The notes beneath the pieces were generated by a model. That model did no database searches, was not told where the DNA came from, and saw only the letters and a program-made list of their open reading frames with translations. From Chryseobacterium gleum (GTDB lineage: Bacteria; Bacteroidota; Bacteroidia; UBA10329), in contig CAMDOM010000035.1 in the NCBI GenBank assembly GCA_945903645.1, forward strand, positions 1-38,906: a stretch of 38,906 bases of DNA, in the 5' to 3' direction. The position numbers and the translations under genes were made by a program. Shown in pieces: positions 7,314 to 15,883 of the stretch. The first letter of the stretch is position 1, and each line of letters begins with the position of its first letter.

Positions 7314-9269
7314 ATGCCGCCCATCTTGCTCCTAATATACAATCGTCCTGAACACACTCGTTTGGTGTTGCAGCGATTACGAGAATTGGGGATTACCGAG
7401 CTTTATGTGTCAGCCGATGGGCCTAAAGATGCTGCTGACATGGTGGCTTGTCGCAAAGCCCAAGATGCATGCCGAACAACTGGAATGAATTTAATTTCCA
7501 ACTTTAGAACGACTCATTTAGGATGCAAAAATGGCGTGATAAGTGGAATTAACTGGTTTTTCAATCATGTAGAAAGCGGCATTATTCTGGAGGATGACTG
7601 CATTCCAAATGCAGCATTTTTGGATTTTTGTTCGCACATGTTGGAGCAATATGCAAGTAACTCCAGCGTGTATATGGTAAGTGGAAATAACCCATTGGGA
7701 ACGTGGGAAAGTGGACACAGTCATCATTTTTCTCGCATTGGTCACATTTGGGGATGGGCAACTTGGCGCGACCGTTTGGAGAATTTTGACCCCAATCTGC
7801 CTAACCTTGAAAGCTTCTCAGAAAACAACGGTTTCACTCGATTATTTGGAAACACGGATATTCCAAAAGAATTGGTACGAAATGTAAAATCGGCTCTTAA
7901 TGGAACGATTGATACGTGGGATTTCCTTTGGACAACGCACCAAGCCATATTAGGACGTTTAGCAATTATACCATCTGAAAATTTGATAGAGAATATCGGT
8001 TTTGATAGTTCAGCAACCCACACATCCTTTCGCCCGCTGTGGATAAGCACACACGTTAGAAACGAGTTATTGGTCTATTCAAATCCTTCATGCCAGCCAG
8101 ATAGAGCTTACGAAATGAGCTTATTCTCGAGCAAAAAACGAAATAAAATTGGCTCTAATTCACCAAATTTCTTTCTTGCAAAAGGAAGAGTATGCAACCA
8201 AAAGCTTCGTGTTCTTCAAATTAATAGTACTGAATCTGGTGGTGGCGCAGAATCTATAGTCCTACAGAATCATCGTATGCTTCTTTCTAAAGGGCATTTT
8301 GCAAAATTTTTAGTTGGAAGCAGTAGCTCAACAGAAGAAGGATTAGAACTGCTACAAAGCGATGCGATAAAGCAGATAAATACGTTTTGTCCAGATGTGA
8401 TTCATATCCATAATCTCCATGAAACCGCGCTTTCTTTGGAAAGTCTTTGTGAGTTAAGCAAAGAAATTCCTGTTGTTTGGACCTTACATGATTCGTGGTT
8501 AACCACTGGTAGCGAATTTCATCCTTTTGATTTGGAAGGACAGAATTTATCTTACCTCGATTTGGAACGCTACCAATTTGTTTTGGAAAGAAGAAAGAGT
8601 GTGATTTCAGCTACCAGCATTCGATTTCTGGCGCCAAGTCAATGGATGAGAAACCGAATGCTAAAAATCTACGGACTTGAAACTCATTTTGTTGCCAATG
8701 CAATAGCAATTCCTTCCAAAAAACCAAAAGACGATACCAAGGGTAGCTATCTGCTATTTGTGGCTAATCACGCTGACAGAAATCCTTACAAAGACTTAGA
8801 TACGTTGATTAGTGCGTGGAAAATCGTAGTCAAGATACTCAATATCAAACAGTTAAATCTCATATGTATTGGAGGAAAAAAGGAGGGATATAGCTTCAGG
8901 GGAAGTACATTTCAAATGTTAGAAAGACAATCCTCATCTGTTGTTAAGGAATATTTAAGTGAAGCGCTTTTTCTCGTGCAGGCTAGCCTTCAAGATAATT
9001 CGCCTTTATCAATTATGGAGTCACACAGTGTTGGAACACCCGTAATTGCATCAATGGTTGGCGGAATCCCGGAATTGTTAGGCTCTTTGGAATCAGAATT
9101 AATGTATGAAACACAGAATCCAACTGACTTAGCAAACAATTTAATCTCCGCACTTCAACGAGTTAAGGAACTTAGAGAGGAAGTGACTTCAAATTCCCGA
9201 AATTTGATTGATACAGCAGAAATGAATAACACTTATTTGGGCCACTATTTGGATGTGATTCATGGCTAA
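7314..9269 (+). CDS. Two-domain glycosyltransferase: N-terminal GT-A (GNT-I/HlpA-like) fused to C-terminal GT4
   Basis: At 651 residues this is about twice the normal size. Residues 1 to about 290 resemble a GT-A nucleotide-sugar transferase. They begin PPILLLIYNRPEHTRLVLQ, contain the SADGPKD turn, and carry a DXD-like EDDCIPN motif at about 92-98. The tract GHIWGWATWRDRL at about 143-155 is typical of the stand-alone family. From about residue 300 (LRVLQINSTESGGGAESIVL) a GT4-type GT-B enzyme begins, with the gly-rich loop at its N-terminus. Near the C-terminus, DNSPLSIMESHSVGTPVIA is the donor-binding region, in which the first acidic position of the E-x7-E pattern is D. Acceptor and donor are unknown. 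It starts 6 nt after the first Wzt and overlaps the next gene by 8 nt. Confidence 0.85.
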   Translation: MPPILLLIYNRPEHTRLVLQRLRELGITELYVSADGPKDAADMVACRKAQDACRTTGMNLISNFRTTHLGCKNGVISGINWFFNHVESGIILEDDCIPNAAFLDFCSHMLEQYASNSSVYMVSGNNPLGTWESGHSHHFSRIGHIWGWATWRDRLENFDPNLPNLESFSENNGFTRLFGNTDIPKELVRNVKSALNGTIDTWDFLWTTHQAILGRLAIIPSENLIENIGFDSSATHTSFRPLWISTHVRNELLVYSNPSCQPDRAYEMSLFSSKKRNKIGSNSPNFFLAKGRVCNQKLRVLQINSTESGGGAESIVLQNHRMLLSKGHFAKFLVGSSSSTEEGLELLQSDAIKQINTFCPDVIHIHNLHETALSLESLCELSKEIPVVWTLHDSWLTTGSEFHPFDLEGQNLSYLDLERYQFVLERRKSVISATSIRFLAPSQWMRNRMLKIYGLETHFVANAIAIPSKKPKDDTKGSYLLFVANHADRNPYKDLDTLISAWKIVVKILNIKQLNLICIGGKKEGYSFRGSTFQMLERQSSSVVKEYLSEALFLVQASLQDNSPLSIMESHSVGTPVIASMVGGIPELLGSLESELMYETQNPTDLANNLISALQRVKELREEVTSNSRNLIDTAEMNNTYLGHYLDVIHG

Positions 9270-10200
9270 ATTCACCATTATAACGCCCGTTCTTAATGGG
9301 GCAGATTACATCGAAACCTGTATTCTCTCCGTTGCTAATCAAGAATGCGATGTTCAACATATTATAATGGATGGTGGAAGTTCGGACGGCACGCAAGAGA
9401 TTATCGAGAAACACGCACACCTTTTGGCCCATTGGGAAAGCGCCAAAGATTTGGGACAAAGCGATGCAATAAATAAAGGATTGACCTTGGCTGAAGGCCA
9501 TATTTGCAATTGGCTTAATGCTGACGATACTCTTTGTGTTGGCACTCTAAAGGAAGTGTCTGATTTGATGAGCAATGAAACGTTAGTGTTTACTGGCAAG
9601 TGCGAACATGTAAATTCACAGAAACAAACTATTGCAATTGGAGGTGTGGTTATTTATCCCACGCTGGAACAAACATTGGGACGCTATACTATGGGGCAAC
9701 CATCCCACTTTTACAGAACAAGCGTTTTGAAAGCTCTTGGCCCTTTAAAAACCAATTTGCATTACGCCATGGACATGGAACTTTGGTTTAGATTCCTTCT
9801 GAAACATGGCCAGAAATCAGTGAGAACAACAGATAAAATTCTTAGCCAATTCCTGGTGAGAGGAGATGCGAAGTCTCAAGCTATGGCCGCGGAGATGGGC
9901 TCAGAGAAATATGGGATATTTCGAGCATTACTTCAAAACGAGGTGCAAACGGGTGATTTCAATGCGCTACTCCACAAATATTCAATCCCAACAGGCGTTT
10001 ATTTTTCACCTGAAGTTCCGCTAGACTATATGTTGCTTTGCGCCCATTTCAGTTATCCGCTTTTATCAAATTACTACGAGCAAAGAAAGATTGCGGAAAC
10101 AAAAACCTTGTTACAAATGGTGAATAAGTCGGATTTACTCTCCCACTGGAACAGATTTTTGTGGGAACTTCGCGTCATCAAATTGAGTTTATCCAAATGA
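9262..10200 (+). CDS. GT2 family glycosyltransferase
   Basis: This is an inverting GT-A transferase of about normal size (312 residues). The nucleotide-binding start is FTIITPVLNGADYIE, with DGGSSDGT at 37-44 and the metal-binding DXD equivalent NADD at 86-89. The block HWESAKDLGQSDAINKGL before the DXD marks the same subfamily as the enzymes at 18849 and 27236. A later segment, HYAMDMELWFRFLLKHG, fits the acceptor-side region of that subfamily. Sugar specificity cannot be read from the sequence. It overlaps the upstream fusion gene by 8 nt, which suggests translational coupling. Confidence 0.88.
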   Translation: MAKFTIITPVLNGADYIETCILSVANQECDVQHIIMDGGSSDGTQEIIEKHAHLLAHWESAKDLGQSDAINKGLTLAEGHICNWLNADDTLCVGTLKEVSDLMSNETLVFTGKCEHVNSQKQTIAIGGVVIYPTLEQTLGRYTMGQPSHFYRTSVLKALGPLKTNLHYAMDMELWFRFLLKHGQKSVRTTDKILSQFLVRGDAKSQAMAAEMGSEKYGIFRALLQNEVQTGDFNALLHKYSIPTGVYFSPEVPLDYMLLCAHFSYPLLSNYYEQRKIAETKTLLQMVNKSDLLSHWNRFLWELRVIKLSLSK

Positions 10201-11204
10201 GTGGCTTGGTGCCCATGCGAATGACCTTTCCTCCTTTGCCACACCAACCATTGATTAGTGTGCTGATGCCTGCGTATAATGCAGCTCCTTTTCTTTCAAA
10301 AGCAATTGGGAGCATACTCAACCAAACGTATCCAAATTGGGAACTTCTTATATTGGATGATGGAAGTACAGATGAAACAGCTAACATAATTGCTGGCCTA
10401 ACTGATGTTCGGATACGTAAATTCAAAAATGAGGGGAATCAAGGCTACTTGAAATCGTGCAACAGCCTATTCACAGAAGTGAAAGGCGATTTGGTTACTT
10501 TTCTGGATGCAGATGACACCTGTATTTCAACTCGATTTCAGATTTGTGTAGATGAAATCGCATCGAACCGAGAAGTCGGATTTGTAACGACAAACTTTTG
10601 CAAATCAAACCTTGAAGGAACCATTGAGTCCAATCATGTTGGTAAGGTTGATTACGAGAAATATGCAACTGATGCCAAATACTATCCCTTGGTATGCTGT
10701 GCTACGATTTTCCTCCGATTTGAACTGTTAAATAAAGTTGGAGGCTATCACCCGTTTTTTGATCGTATTGGTGGCGAAGATTACCATTGGCTGTTTCAAT
10801 TGGCCAGAAATTCATTGGGTAAACACATTTCAGTTGTAGGATACAACTACACAAGCCATCCGAATCAAACCCACATCCGAAACAGTAATCCTTTGAAATA
10901 TTTTTCGGAGGAAATTGATTCCCAAATTCGAGTAAGCATTCTATCCAATGGATTTGACTTGCTTTCAAAACCGACTGATTTGAGGTCAACTTGGAACAAC
11001 TACATTCAAGAATATCCGCACGAACTCGCTTTTCATAAGGCCGCTAGTGAGCTTAACAAAGGGAATTGGGGTGCTGCTTTATCGGGGACATTCAATATTA
11101 TAGCAACGGCTCCACAGCGACCTGCAGCATGGAAAAGATTTGTTTTTCTCTCATATTCCTGGAGTAGAAGACTCGTATCCTCACTAGAATTCAAGTTGGG
11201 TTAA
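10197..11204 (+). CDS. GT2 family glycosyltransferase
   Basis: This is a 335-residue GT-A enzyme. The catalytic domain starts at LISVLMPAYNAAPFLSKAI; DDGSTDE is at 54-60 and DADD at 104-107. GGEDYHWLFQLA further on is the usual ED acceptor-side motif. I place the start at ATG 10197, which overlaps the previous TGA in an ATGA arrangement, instead of an upstream ATG at 10161 that would lengthen the overlap for 12 residues with no family match. It is the last gene before a 140-bp gap that holds a promoter-like sequence, so it probably ends the first transcription unit. Confidence 0.85.
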   Translation: MSGLVPMRMTFPPLPHQPLISVLMPAYNAAPFLSKAIGSILNQTYPNWELLILDDGSTDETANIIAGLTDVRIRKFKNEGNQGYLKSCNSLFTEVKGDLVTFLDADDTCISTRFQICVDEIASNREVGFVTTNFCKSNLEGTIESNHVGKVDYEKYATDAKYYPLVCCATIFLRFELLNKVGGYHPFFDRIGGEDYHWLFQLARNSLGKHISVVGYNYTSHPNQTHIRNSNPLKYFSEEIDSQIRVSILSNGFDLLSKPTDLRSTWNNYIQEYPHELAFHKAASELNKGNWGAALSGTFNIIATAPQRPAAWKRFVFLSYSWSRRLVSSLEFKLG

Positions 11205-11244
11205 GCAACAATTCCTATTTACCTACGTGATTCGCGTAAAAAAA

Positions 11245-11273
11245 TTGCCCTATCCCCTATTTGCCTTACTTTG
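11245..11273 (+). promoter_or_regulatory. Candidate promoter upstream of gmd
   Basis: TTG at 11245-11247 is followed by an 18-nt spacer and TTACTTTG at 11266-11273, close to the Bacteroidota consensus TTG-N19-TAnnTTTG with one mismatch in the -7 box. It would start transcription near 11280, leaving a leader of about 65 nt before gmd. It sits in one of the larger gaps of the locus, which supports a new transcription unit here. Confidence 0.5.
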
Positions 11274-11344
11274 TAAGATGCGGAATGCTATTTTTGCCAT
11301 CGTTCTTTAATTCGGTTTACCAAAAGGCAGTTTAATCTATCGCT

Positions 11345-12457
11345 ATGAAAAAGGCTCTAATTACTGGAATCACTGGTCAGGACGGAGCTTATTTAGCGGA
11401 GTTATTGCTTTCTAAAGGTTACGAAGTTCATGGTATAAAGAGAAGAAGTTCTCTATTAAACACAAACCGTATTGACCATCTCTATATGGATCCGCATGAG
11501 GATAAGGTTAACTTATTCCTTCATTACGGTGACCTAAGTGATTCACTAAACATTACTCGAATTATTCAAGAAGTACAGCCCGATGAGATTTATAATCTCG
11601 GTGCAATGTCTCATGTTAAAGTGAGTTTTGACGAGCCTGAATATACTGCCAACGTTGATGGTCTTGGTGCCCTTCGCATTTTAGAAGCCGTTAGGATGCT
11701 TGGTTTAGTTGGCAAAACGAAAGTGTATCAAGCATCAACGTCCGAACTTTATGGTTTGGTTCAACAGGTGCCTCAAAGTGAACAAACTCCTTTTTATCCG
11801 CGCTCGCCTTATGGCGTAGCAAAACTATATGCCTATTGGATTACCGTAAACTACCGCGAAGCTTACAATATGTTTGCAAGCAATGGAATACTATTTAATC
11901 ACGAAAGTCCTGTAAGAGGTGAAACATTTGTAACGCGAAAAATCACACGTGCAGCAGCGAAGATTGCTCTAGGGCTTGACCGTAAACTCTATCTTGGAAA
12001 TTTAGATGCTCAGCGCGATTGGGGACATGCCAAAGATTATGTGGAAGCCATGTGGCTTATTTTGCAACAGGAGAAACCCTCAGACTTTGTTATTGCAACT
12101 GGCATAACTACTGCAGTTCGCGAATTTGTTCGCCAATCTTTCGTGAAAGCTGGAATAGTTTTAGAGTTTGTCGGAAAAGGCAAAGATGAAAAAGGGAAGA
12201 TAAAGGACTTGATGGGAGAATTTTCCCATTTGAAGATAGGTGATGTGCTCGTGGAAGTAGACTCAAATTACTACCGACCAACTGAAGTGGATTTACTAAT
12301 TGGTGACCCAACAAAGGCAAATCAAGTGTTAGGTTGGACTCCAAAATATACCCTCGACCAGCTGATTACGGAAATGATGGAAAGTGATTTAGCTTATTTC
12401 AAAAAGCAATTACACCTAACAAATTCTGGTTTTACTATCAATATTGAAAGAGAGTAA
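11345..12457 (+). CDS. gmd: GDP-mannose 4,6-dehydratase
   Basis: Gmd is a cytosolic extended short-chain dehydrogenase that converts GDP-D-mannose to GDP-4-keto-6-deoxy-D-mannose. The NADP-binding glycine motif is GITGQDG at 8-14. The active-site set is visible as STSE at 131-134 (T132, E134) and YGVAK at 156-160 (Y156, K160). The tracts [26 protein letters not shown] and [15 protein letters not shown] are diagnostic of Gmd. Length (370) is normal. The usual next enzymes (GDP-fucose synthase, GDP-rhamnose reductase) are not beside it or elsewhere in this window. Its product could therefore be used by an enzyme encoded elsewhere or, less likely, by one of the aminotransferases here to give GDP-perosamine. 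The next gene (Wzm) starts 6 nt later. Confidence 0.96.
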   Translation: MKKALITGITGQDGAYLAELLLSKGYEVHGIKRRSSLLNTNRIDHLYMDPHEDKVNLFLHYGDLSDSLNITRIIQEVQPDEIYNLGAMSHVKVSFDEPEYTANVDGLGALRILEAVRMLGLVGKTKVYQASTSELYGLVQQVPQSEQTPFYPRSPYGVAKLYAYWITVNYREAYNMFASNGILFNHESPVRGETFVTRKITRAAAKIALGLDRKLYLGNLDAQRDWGHAKDYVEAMWLILQQEKPSDFVIATGITTAVREFVRQSFVKAGIVLEFVGKGKDEKGKIKDLMGEFSHLKIGDVLVEVDSNYYRPTEVDLLIGDPTKANQVLGWTPKYTLDQLITEMMESDLAYFKKQLHLTNSGFTINIERE

Positions 12458-12463
12458 CCAAAA

Positions 12464-13339
12464 ATGGCCTTATCTAAACAAATAAGCTCTAAAGAAACCG
12501 AGCAGTGGGATTTAGTAATAGGTCCAAAAGATAAATGGTACGACTTAAGACTGGCAGAACTGTGGGATTATCGTGATTTGATATCCATTTTTGTTCGAAG
12601 AGACCTTGTAGCAACCTACAAACAAACGGTGCTTGGACCATTGTGGTTCTTCTTGAGCCCTTTGTTTACAGTAATCATGTTTACTTTCGTTTTTAACCGA
12701 ATTGCAGGTATATCTACGGATGGAATACCAGCTCCTGTTTTTTACATGGGTGGCACTACACTTTGGAACTACTTCTCTGCATGCTTTGGTGGTGCATCTA
12801 ACACATTTGTTTCGAATGCAGGCCTTTTTGGAAAAGTTTACTTTCCTCGATTAGCGGCCCCAATTGCTATGGTTATAAGTAACTTATTCAAATTTAGCGT
12901 TCAAATGCTAATGTTTCTTGTATTCCTCTTCTACTATCGAATGCAGGAAGGAAACACGCTACACTTCACCCCTTACTTAGCTTTATTCCCGTTATTAGTA
13001 GTGTTGATGGGCGGTATGGCTCTTGGAATTGGTATTATCATTTCTTCGTTTACCACAAAATATCGAGATCTTACGTACTTTATTGGTTTTGGAGTTTCAC
13101 TTTTGATGTATGCAACTCCAGTTATTTATCCCGTGTCTGCAATACCAGACAGCTACCGTTGGTTTGTAGAAATCAATCCAATTTCTCCACTAATAGAAAT
13201 GTTCCGACTTGGATTTACTGGAAGCGGTACGGTAACTTTATGGGGAGTCCTCTATAGTGCTGTTTTCACTTTGATTTCACTATTACTTGGTGCTATCTTA
13301 TTCCATCGTACGGAAAAAACTTTCATGGATACCGTCTAG
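12464..13339 (+). CDS. wzm: ABC transporter permease for polysaccharide export (Wzm), second copy
   Basis: This is a 291-residue ABC-2 type permease with about six membrane segments. The cytosolic N-terminus contains YDLRLAELWDYRDL and the Wzm hallmark VRRDLVATYKQTVLGPLWFF. The C-terminal half has YATPVIYPVSAIP and NPISPLIEMFR, both typical of O-antigen exporters. It lies 6 nt after gmd and 11 nt before a Wzt gene. Because two closely related Wzt subunits (13351 and 15884) follow but only this permease is near, it may pair with both. The start at ATG 12464 fits the spacing. Confidence 0.93.
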   Translation: MALSKQISSKETEQWDLVIGPKDKWYDLRLAELWDYRDLISIFVRRDLVATYKQTVLGPLWFFLSPLFTVIMFTFVFNRIAGISTDGIPAPVFYMGGTTLWNYFSACFGGASNTFVSNAGLFGKVYFPRLAAPIAMVISNLFKFSVQMLMFLVFLFYYRMQEGNTLHFTPYLALFPLLVVLMGGMALGIGIIISSFTTKYRDLTYFIGFGVSLLMYATPVIYPVSAIPDSYRWFVEINPISPLIEMFRLGFTGSGTVTLWGVLYSAVFTLISLLLGAILFHRTEKTFMDTV

Positions 13340-13350
13340 GAAATTTAAAG

Positions 13351-14619
13351 ATGTCCGCTGTTATCAAAGTTGAATACGTCTCAAAACAATACCGGCTTGG
13401 ACTTGTAGGCACTGGGACTATGCGTGATGATTTGGAAGGCTGGTGGTATCGCGTGCGCGGAAAGGAAGACCCTACCCTTAGACTGAGAGAAACAAACGAT
13501 AGAACTTCATCTAGCGACAGCAACTATGTATGGGCTTTACGCGATGTTAATTTCGAGGTAAAGCAAGGAGAAGTACTTGGAATTATTGGAAAGAATGGAG
13601 CAGGAAAAAGCACTTTACTCAAACTACTTTCTAGAGTAACAGCACCTACAATTGGCAATATCAAGGTTAAAGGACGCATTGCCAGCCTCTTGGAAGTAGG
13701 AACTGGATTTCATCCAGAACTCACAGGCAAGGAGAATATTTTCCTAAACGGGGCCATCATGGGCATGAAGAAACACGAAATTGCCAGCAAACTGGACGAG
13801 ATTGTTGACTTCGCAGGCGTGGAGCGCTACCTAGAAACCCCAGTAAAACGCTACAGCAGTGGCATGTATGTGCGTTTAGCCTTTGCCGTAGCTGCTCACT
13901 TAGAACCTGAAATTCTAATTGTAGATGAAGTTTTAGCAGTTGGAGATGCTGACTTTCAAAAAAAAGCTTTGGGCAAGATGAAAGAAGTTTCCTCAGGTTC
14001 AGGAAGGACTGTGCTATTTGTTAGTCATAATATGGCCTCCGTCAAGTCTTTGTGTAATCGCGCTTTACTCTTAGAAAATGGTCAAGTTCGATTGGACTCG
14101 TATACTAGTCAAGTTATTTCCGCATACCTCGGCATTTTCAATTCAGCTGAAACACAGAATCATAGAGTTTTTGGGGAGTCATTCAATTTGGACTTATTCC
14201 ACTTGCATTCCGTGGCAATTGAAGTTCTAGGAAAAATCCAAGGAAAACCTATTGAAGAAGATGATGCAATTGAGGTTATCACAGTTATAACTTTAAAAAC
14301 AGACCATCCAGAACGCTACCATATTACCTATCATTTACATAGTGGTTCAGGTGACCCAGTGTTCTCGTTCGGTAGTGATACCGTGAATTTAAAATCAGGA
14401 ATGAATATTTTGACTTGCCGATTTCCAGCAGGATTTCTTCAATCAGATGAATACTTCCTAAGCTTTCTATTTATCGAGGACAAACACACAGCGATATTTA
14501 AAGAAAAAGACATCTTACAGTTCGCTATTATAAATGCACCACGAGAACTCGGGATATATATGGGAAAAGAGCCAGGATATGTGCGGCCACGATTTGAATG
14601 GGATATTAGTACTAAATAA
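13351..14619 (+). CDS. wzt: ABC transporter ATP-binding protein (Wzt) with C-terminal recognition domain, second copy
   Basis: This 422-residue Wzt has Walker A GKNGAGKST at 80-88, signature YSSGM at 168-172, Walker B ILIVDE at 188-193 and an H-loop at H226. A 30-residue insertion (about 25-58, with WWYRVRGKEDPTLRL) precedes Walker A, as in many O-antigen Wzt proteins. After about residue 245 the protein changes to a beta-rich domain of about 175 residues in the Wzt C-terminal position. By eye the first 205 residues differ from the Wzt at 15884 at 18 positions, while the C-terminal domains show no clear similarity. It most likely energises the Wzm just upstream and recognises a specific modified glycan end. 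Confidence 0.93.
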   Translation: MSAVIKVEYVSKQYRLGLVGTGTMRDDLEGWWYRVRGKEDPTLRLRETNDRTSSSDSNYVWALRDVNFEVKQGEVLGIIGKNGAGKSTLLKLLSRVTAPTIGNIKVKGRIASLLEVGTGFHPELTGKENIFLNGAIMGMKKHEIASKLDEIVDFAGVERYLETPVKRYSSGMYVRLAFAVAAHLEPEILIVDEVLAVGDADFQKKALGKMKEVSSGSGRTVLFVSHNMASVKSLCNRALLLENGQVRLDSYTSQVISAYLGIFNSAETQNHRVFGESFNLDLFHLHSVAIEVLGKIQGKPIEEDDAIEVITVITLKTDHPERYHITYHLHSGSGDPVFSFGSDTVNLKSGMNILTCRFPAGFLQSDEYFLSFLFIEDKHTAIFKEKDILQFAIINAPRELGIYMGKEPGYVRPRFEWDISTK

Positions 14620-14625
14620 ACTTTA

Positions 14626-15699
14626 ATGATTCCCGTTACCAGAACCTTCCTCCCCCCCATACAAGAGTATAAAGCACTGGTGCAGCGCGCATTTGATGCA
14701 CATCACCTCACAAATCGTGGTCCGATGGTAGTTGAGCTTGAGGCTAAATTACGGGAGTATTTAGGAGTGCAAAATATTCTAATGATGACTAACGGCACCA
14801 TACCTATTCAAATAGCTGTGAAGCTTTTGGGGAATGGTGGAGAAATCATTACCACTCCGTTTAGTTATGTGGCCACAACCTCATCCATTGTTTGGGAAGG
14901 ATGTACTCCGGTTTTCGTTGATATTCATCCAGAATACCTTACGATTGATGAAACCAAGATAGAAGCTGCCATTACGCCTAAAACCACCGCTATACTCGCC
15001 ACTCATGTATTTGGCAATCCATGCAATGTGGAGGCAATAGAAGGAATTGCGCATAGGCATGGGCTGAAAGTAATCTATGACGGGGCCCATGCTTTTGGAG
15101 TAAATTACCAAGCTCAAAGCTTATTCAATTTTGGTGATGTAAGCACCTGTAGTTTTCATGCCACGAAACTGTTTCACACGGGCGAAGGCGGTGCCATTTT
15201 CTGCTCTGATAAAGAATTAGCGAATAAAATTTACTATAGCCATAACTTCGGTCATGATGGCCCTTTGGCATTCCAAGGACTAGGTATAAACGGTAAAATG
15301 TCTGAATTACAAGCCGCTATGGGGCTGGCCGTATTTCCATATCTCAAAACTATTATTGAGCAACGTAGGGAACTCGCCTTCAGTTATATCGATTTACTTT
15401 GCAATGCTGATTTAACTTTTATAAAAATTCGCGATAACACCGATTGGAATTATAGCTACTTTCCTATTCTTTTCCGTAGCGAGAATGATTTATTACGAGT
15501 TGTAGAGGTCTTGAATAAAGCCGATATTTTCCCGAGGAGATACTTTTTTCCATCCCTAAATACCCTTCCATACCTTCCTGCTTCTTCAATGCCAGTTTCG
15601 GAATCTGTGGCATCTCGAATTGCTTGTATACCCATTTATCCCGGACTGGAAATGGTAGAAGTGCACCGTATCTCACAAATTATTAAAAATGCTCTTTAA
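14626..15699 (+). CDS. DegT/DnrJ/EryC1/StrS sugar aminotransferase, VioA-like
   Basis: This is a PLP-dependent aminotransferase (357 residues) that converts a 4-keto-6-deoxy nucleotide sugar to the 4-amino sugar. The PLP lysine is K181 in SFHATKLFHTGEGG, and D152 in IYDGAHAFG contacts the cofactor. The N-terminal pattern TRTFLPPIQEY...HLTNRGP and ITTPFSYVATTSSIVW resembles VioA/FdtB enzymes, which make dTDP-Qui4N or related amino sugars, more than perosamine synthases. A VioF-like N-formyltransferase at 20276 and a second, decayed copy of this gene's 3' end directly before it support a path to a formamido sugar. The alternative substrate is the product of Gmd. It sits between two Wzt genes, 6 nt after the first. 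Confidence 0.88.
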   Translation: MIPVTRTFLPPIQEYKALVQRAFDAHHLTNRGPMVVELEAKLREYLGVQNILMMTNGTIPIQIAVKLLGNGGEIITTPFSYVATTSSIVWEGCTPVFVDIHPEYLTIDETKIEAAITPKTTAILATHVFGNPCNVEAIEGIAHRHGLKVIYDGAHAFGVNYQAQSLFNFGDVSTCSFHATKLFHTGEGGAIFCSDKELANKIYYSHNFGHDGPLAFQGLGINGKMSELQAAMGLAVFPYLKTIIEQRRELAFSYIDLLCNADLTFIKIRDNTDWNYSYFPILFRSENDLLRVVEVLNKADIFPRRYFFPSLNTLPYLPASSMPVSESVASRIACIPIYPGLEMVEVHRISQIIKNAL

Positions 15700-15883
15700 A
15701 AATTACAAAGTGAATCAAACAAAAAATATTAGTTAAAACTAACACCGCAATATTGCTATCGGCCTTTCAAAAAGAATTGCACCAAGAACAGTACTTCCTT
15801 TAAGCTTTTAAAACGAAAAATCATGATTTGGATGTACTTGTGAAATTTAAAATTGGAATAACTACTCTCATAAATTACAGAAT

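Noticed and set aside
10161-10196. Upstream ATG start for the second GT2 gene
   Set aside because: It would overlap the previous gene by 40 nt and adds 12 residues without family similarity; ATG 10197 gives the common ATGA coupling.
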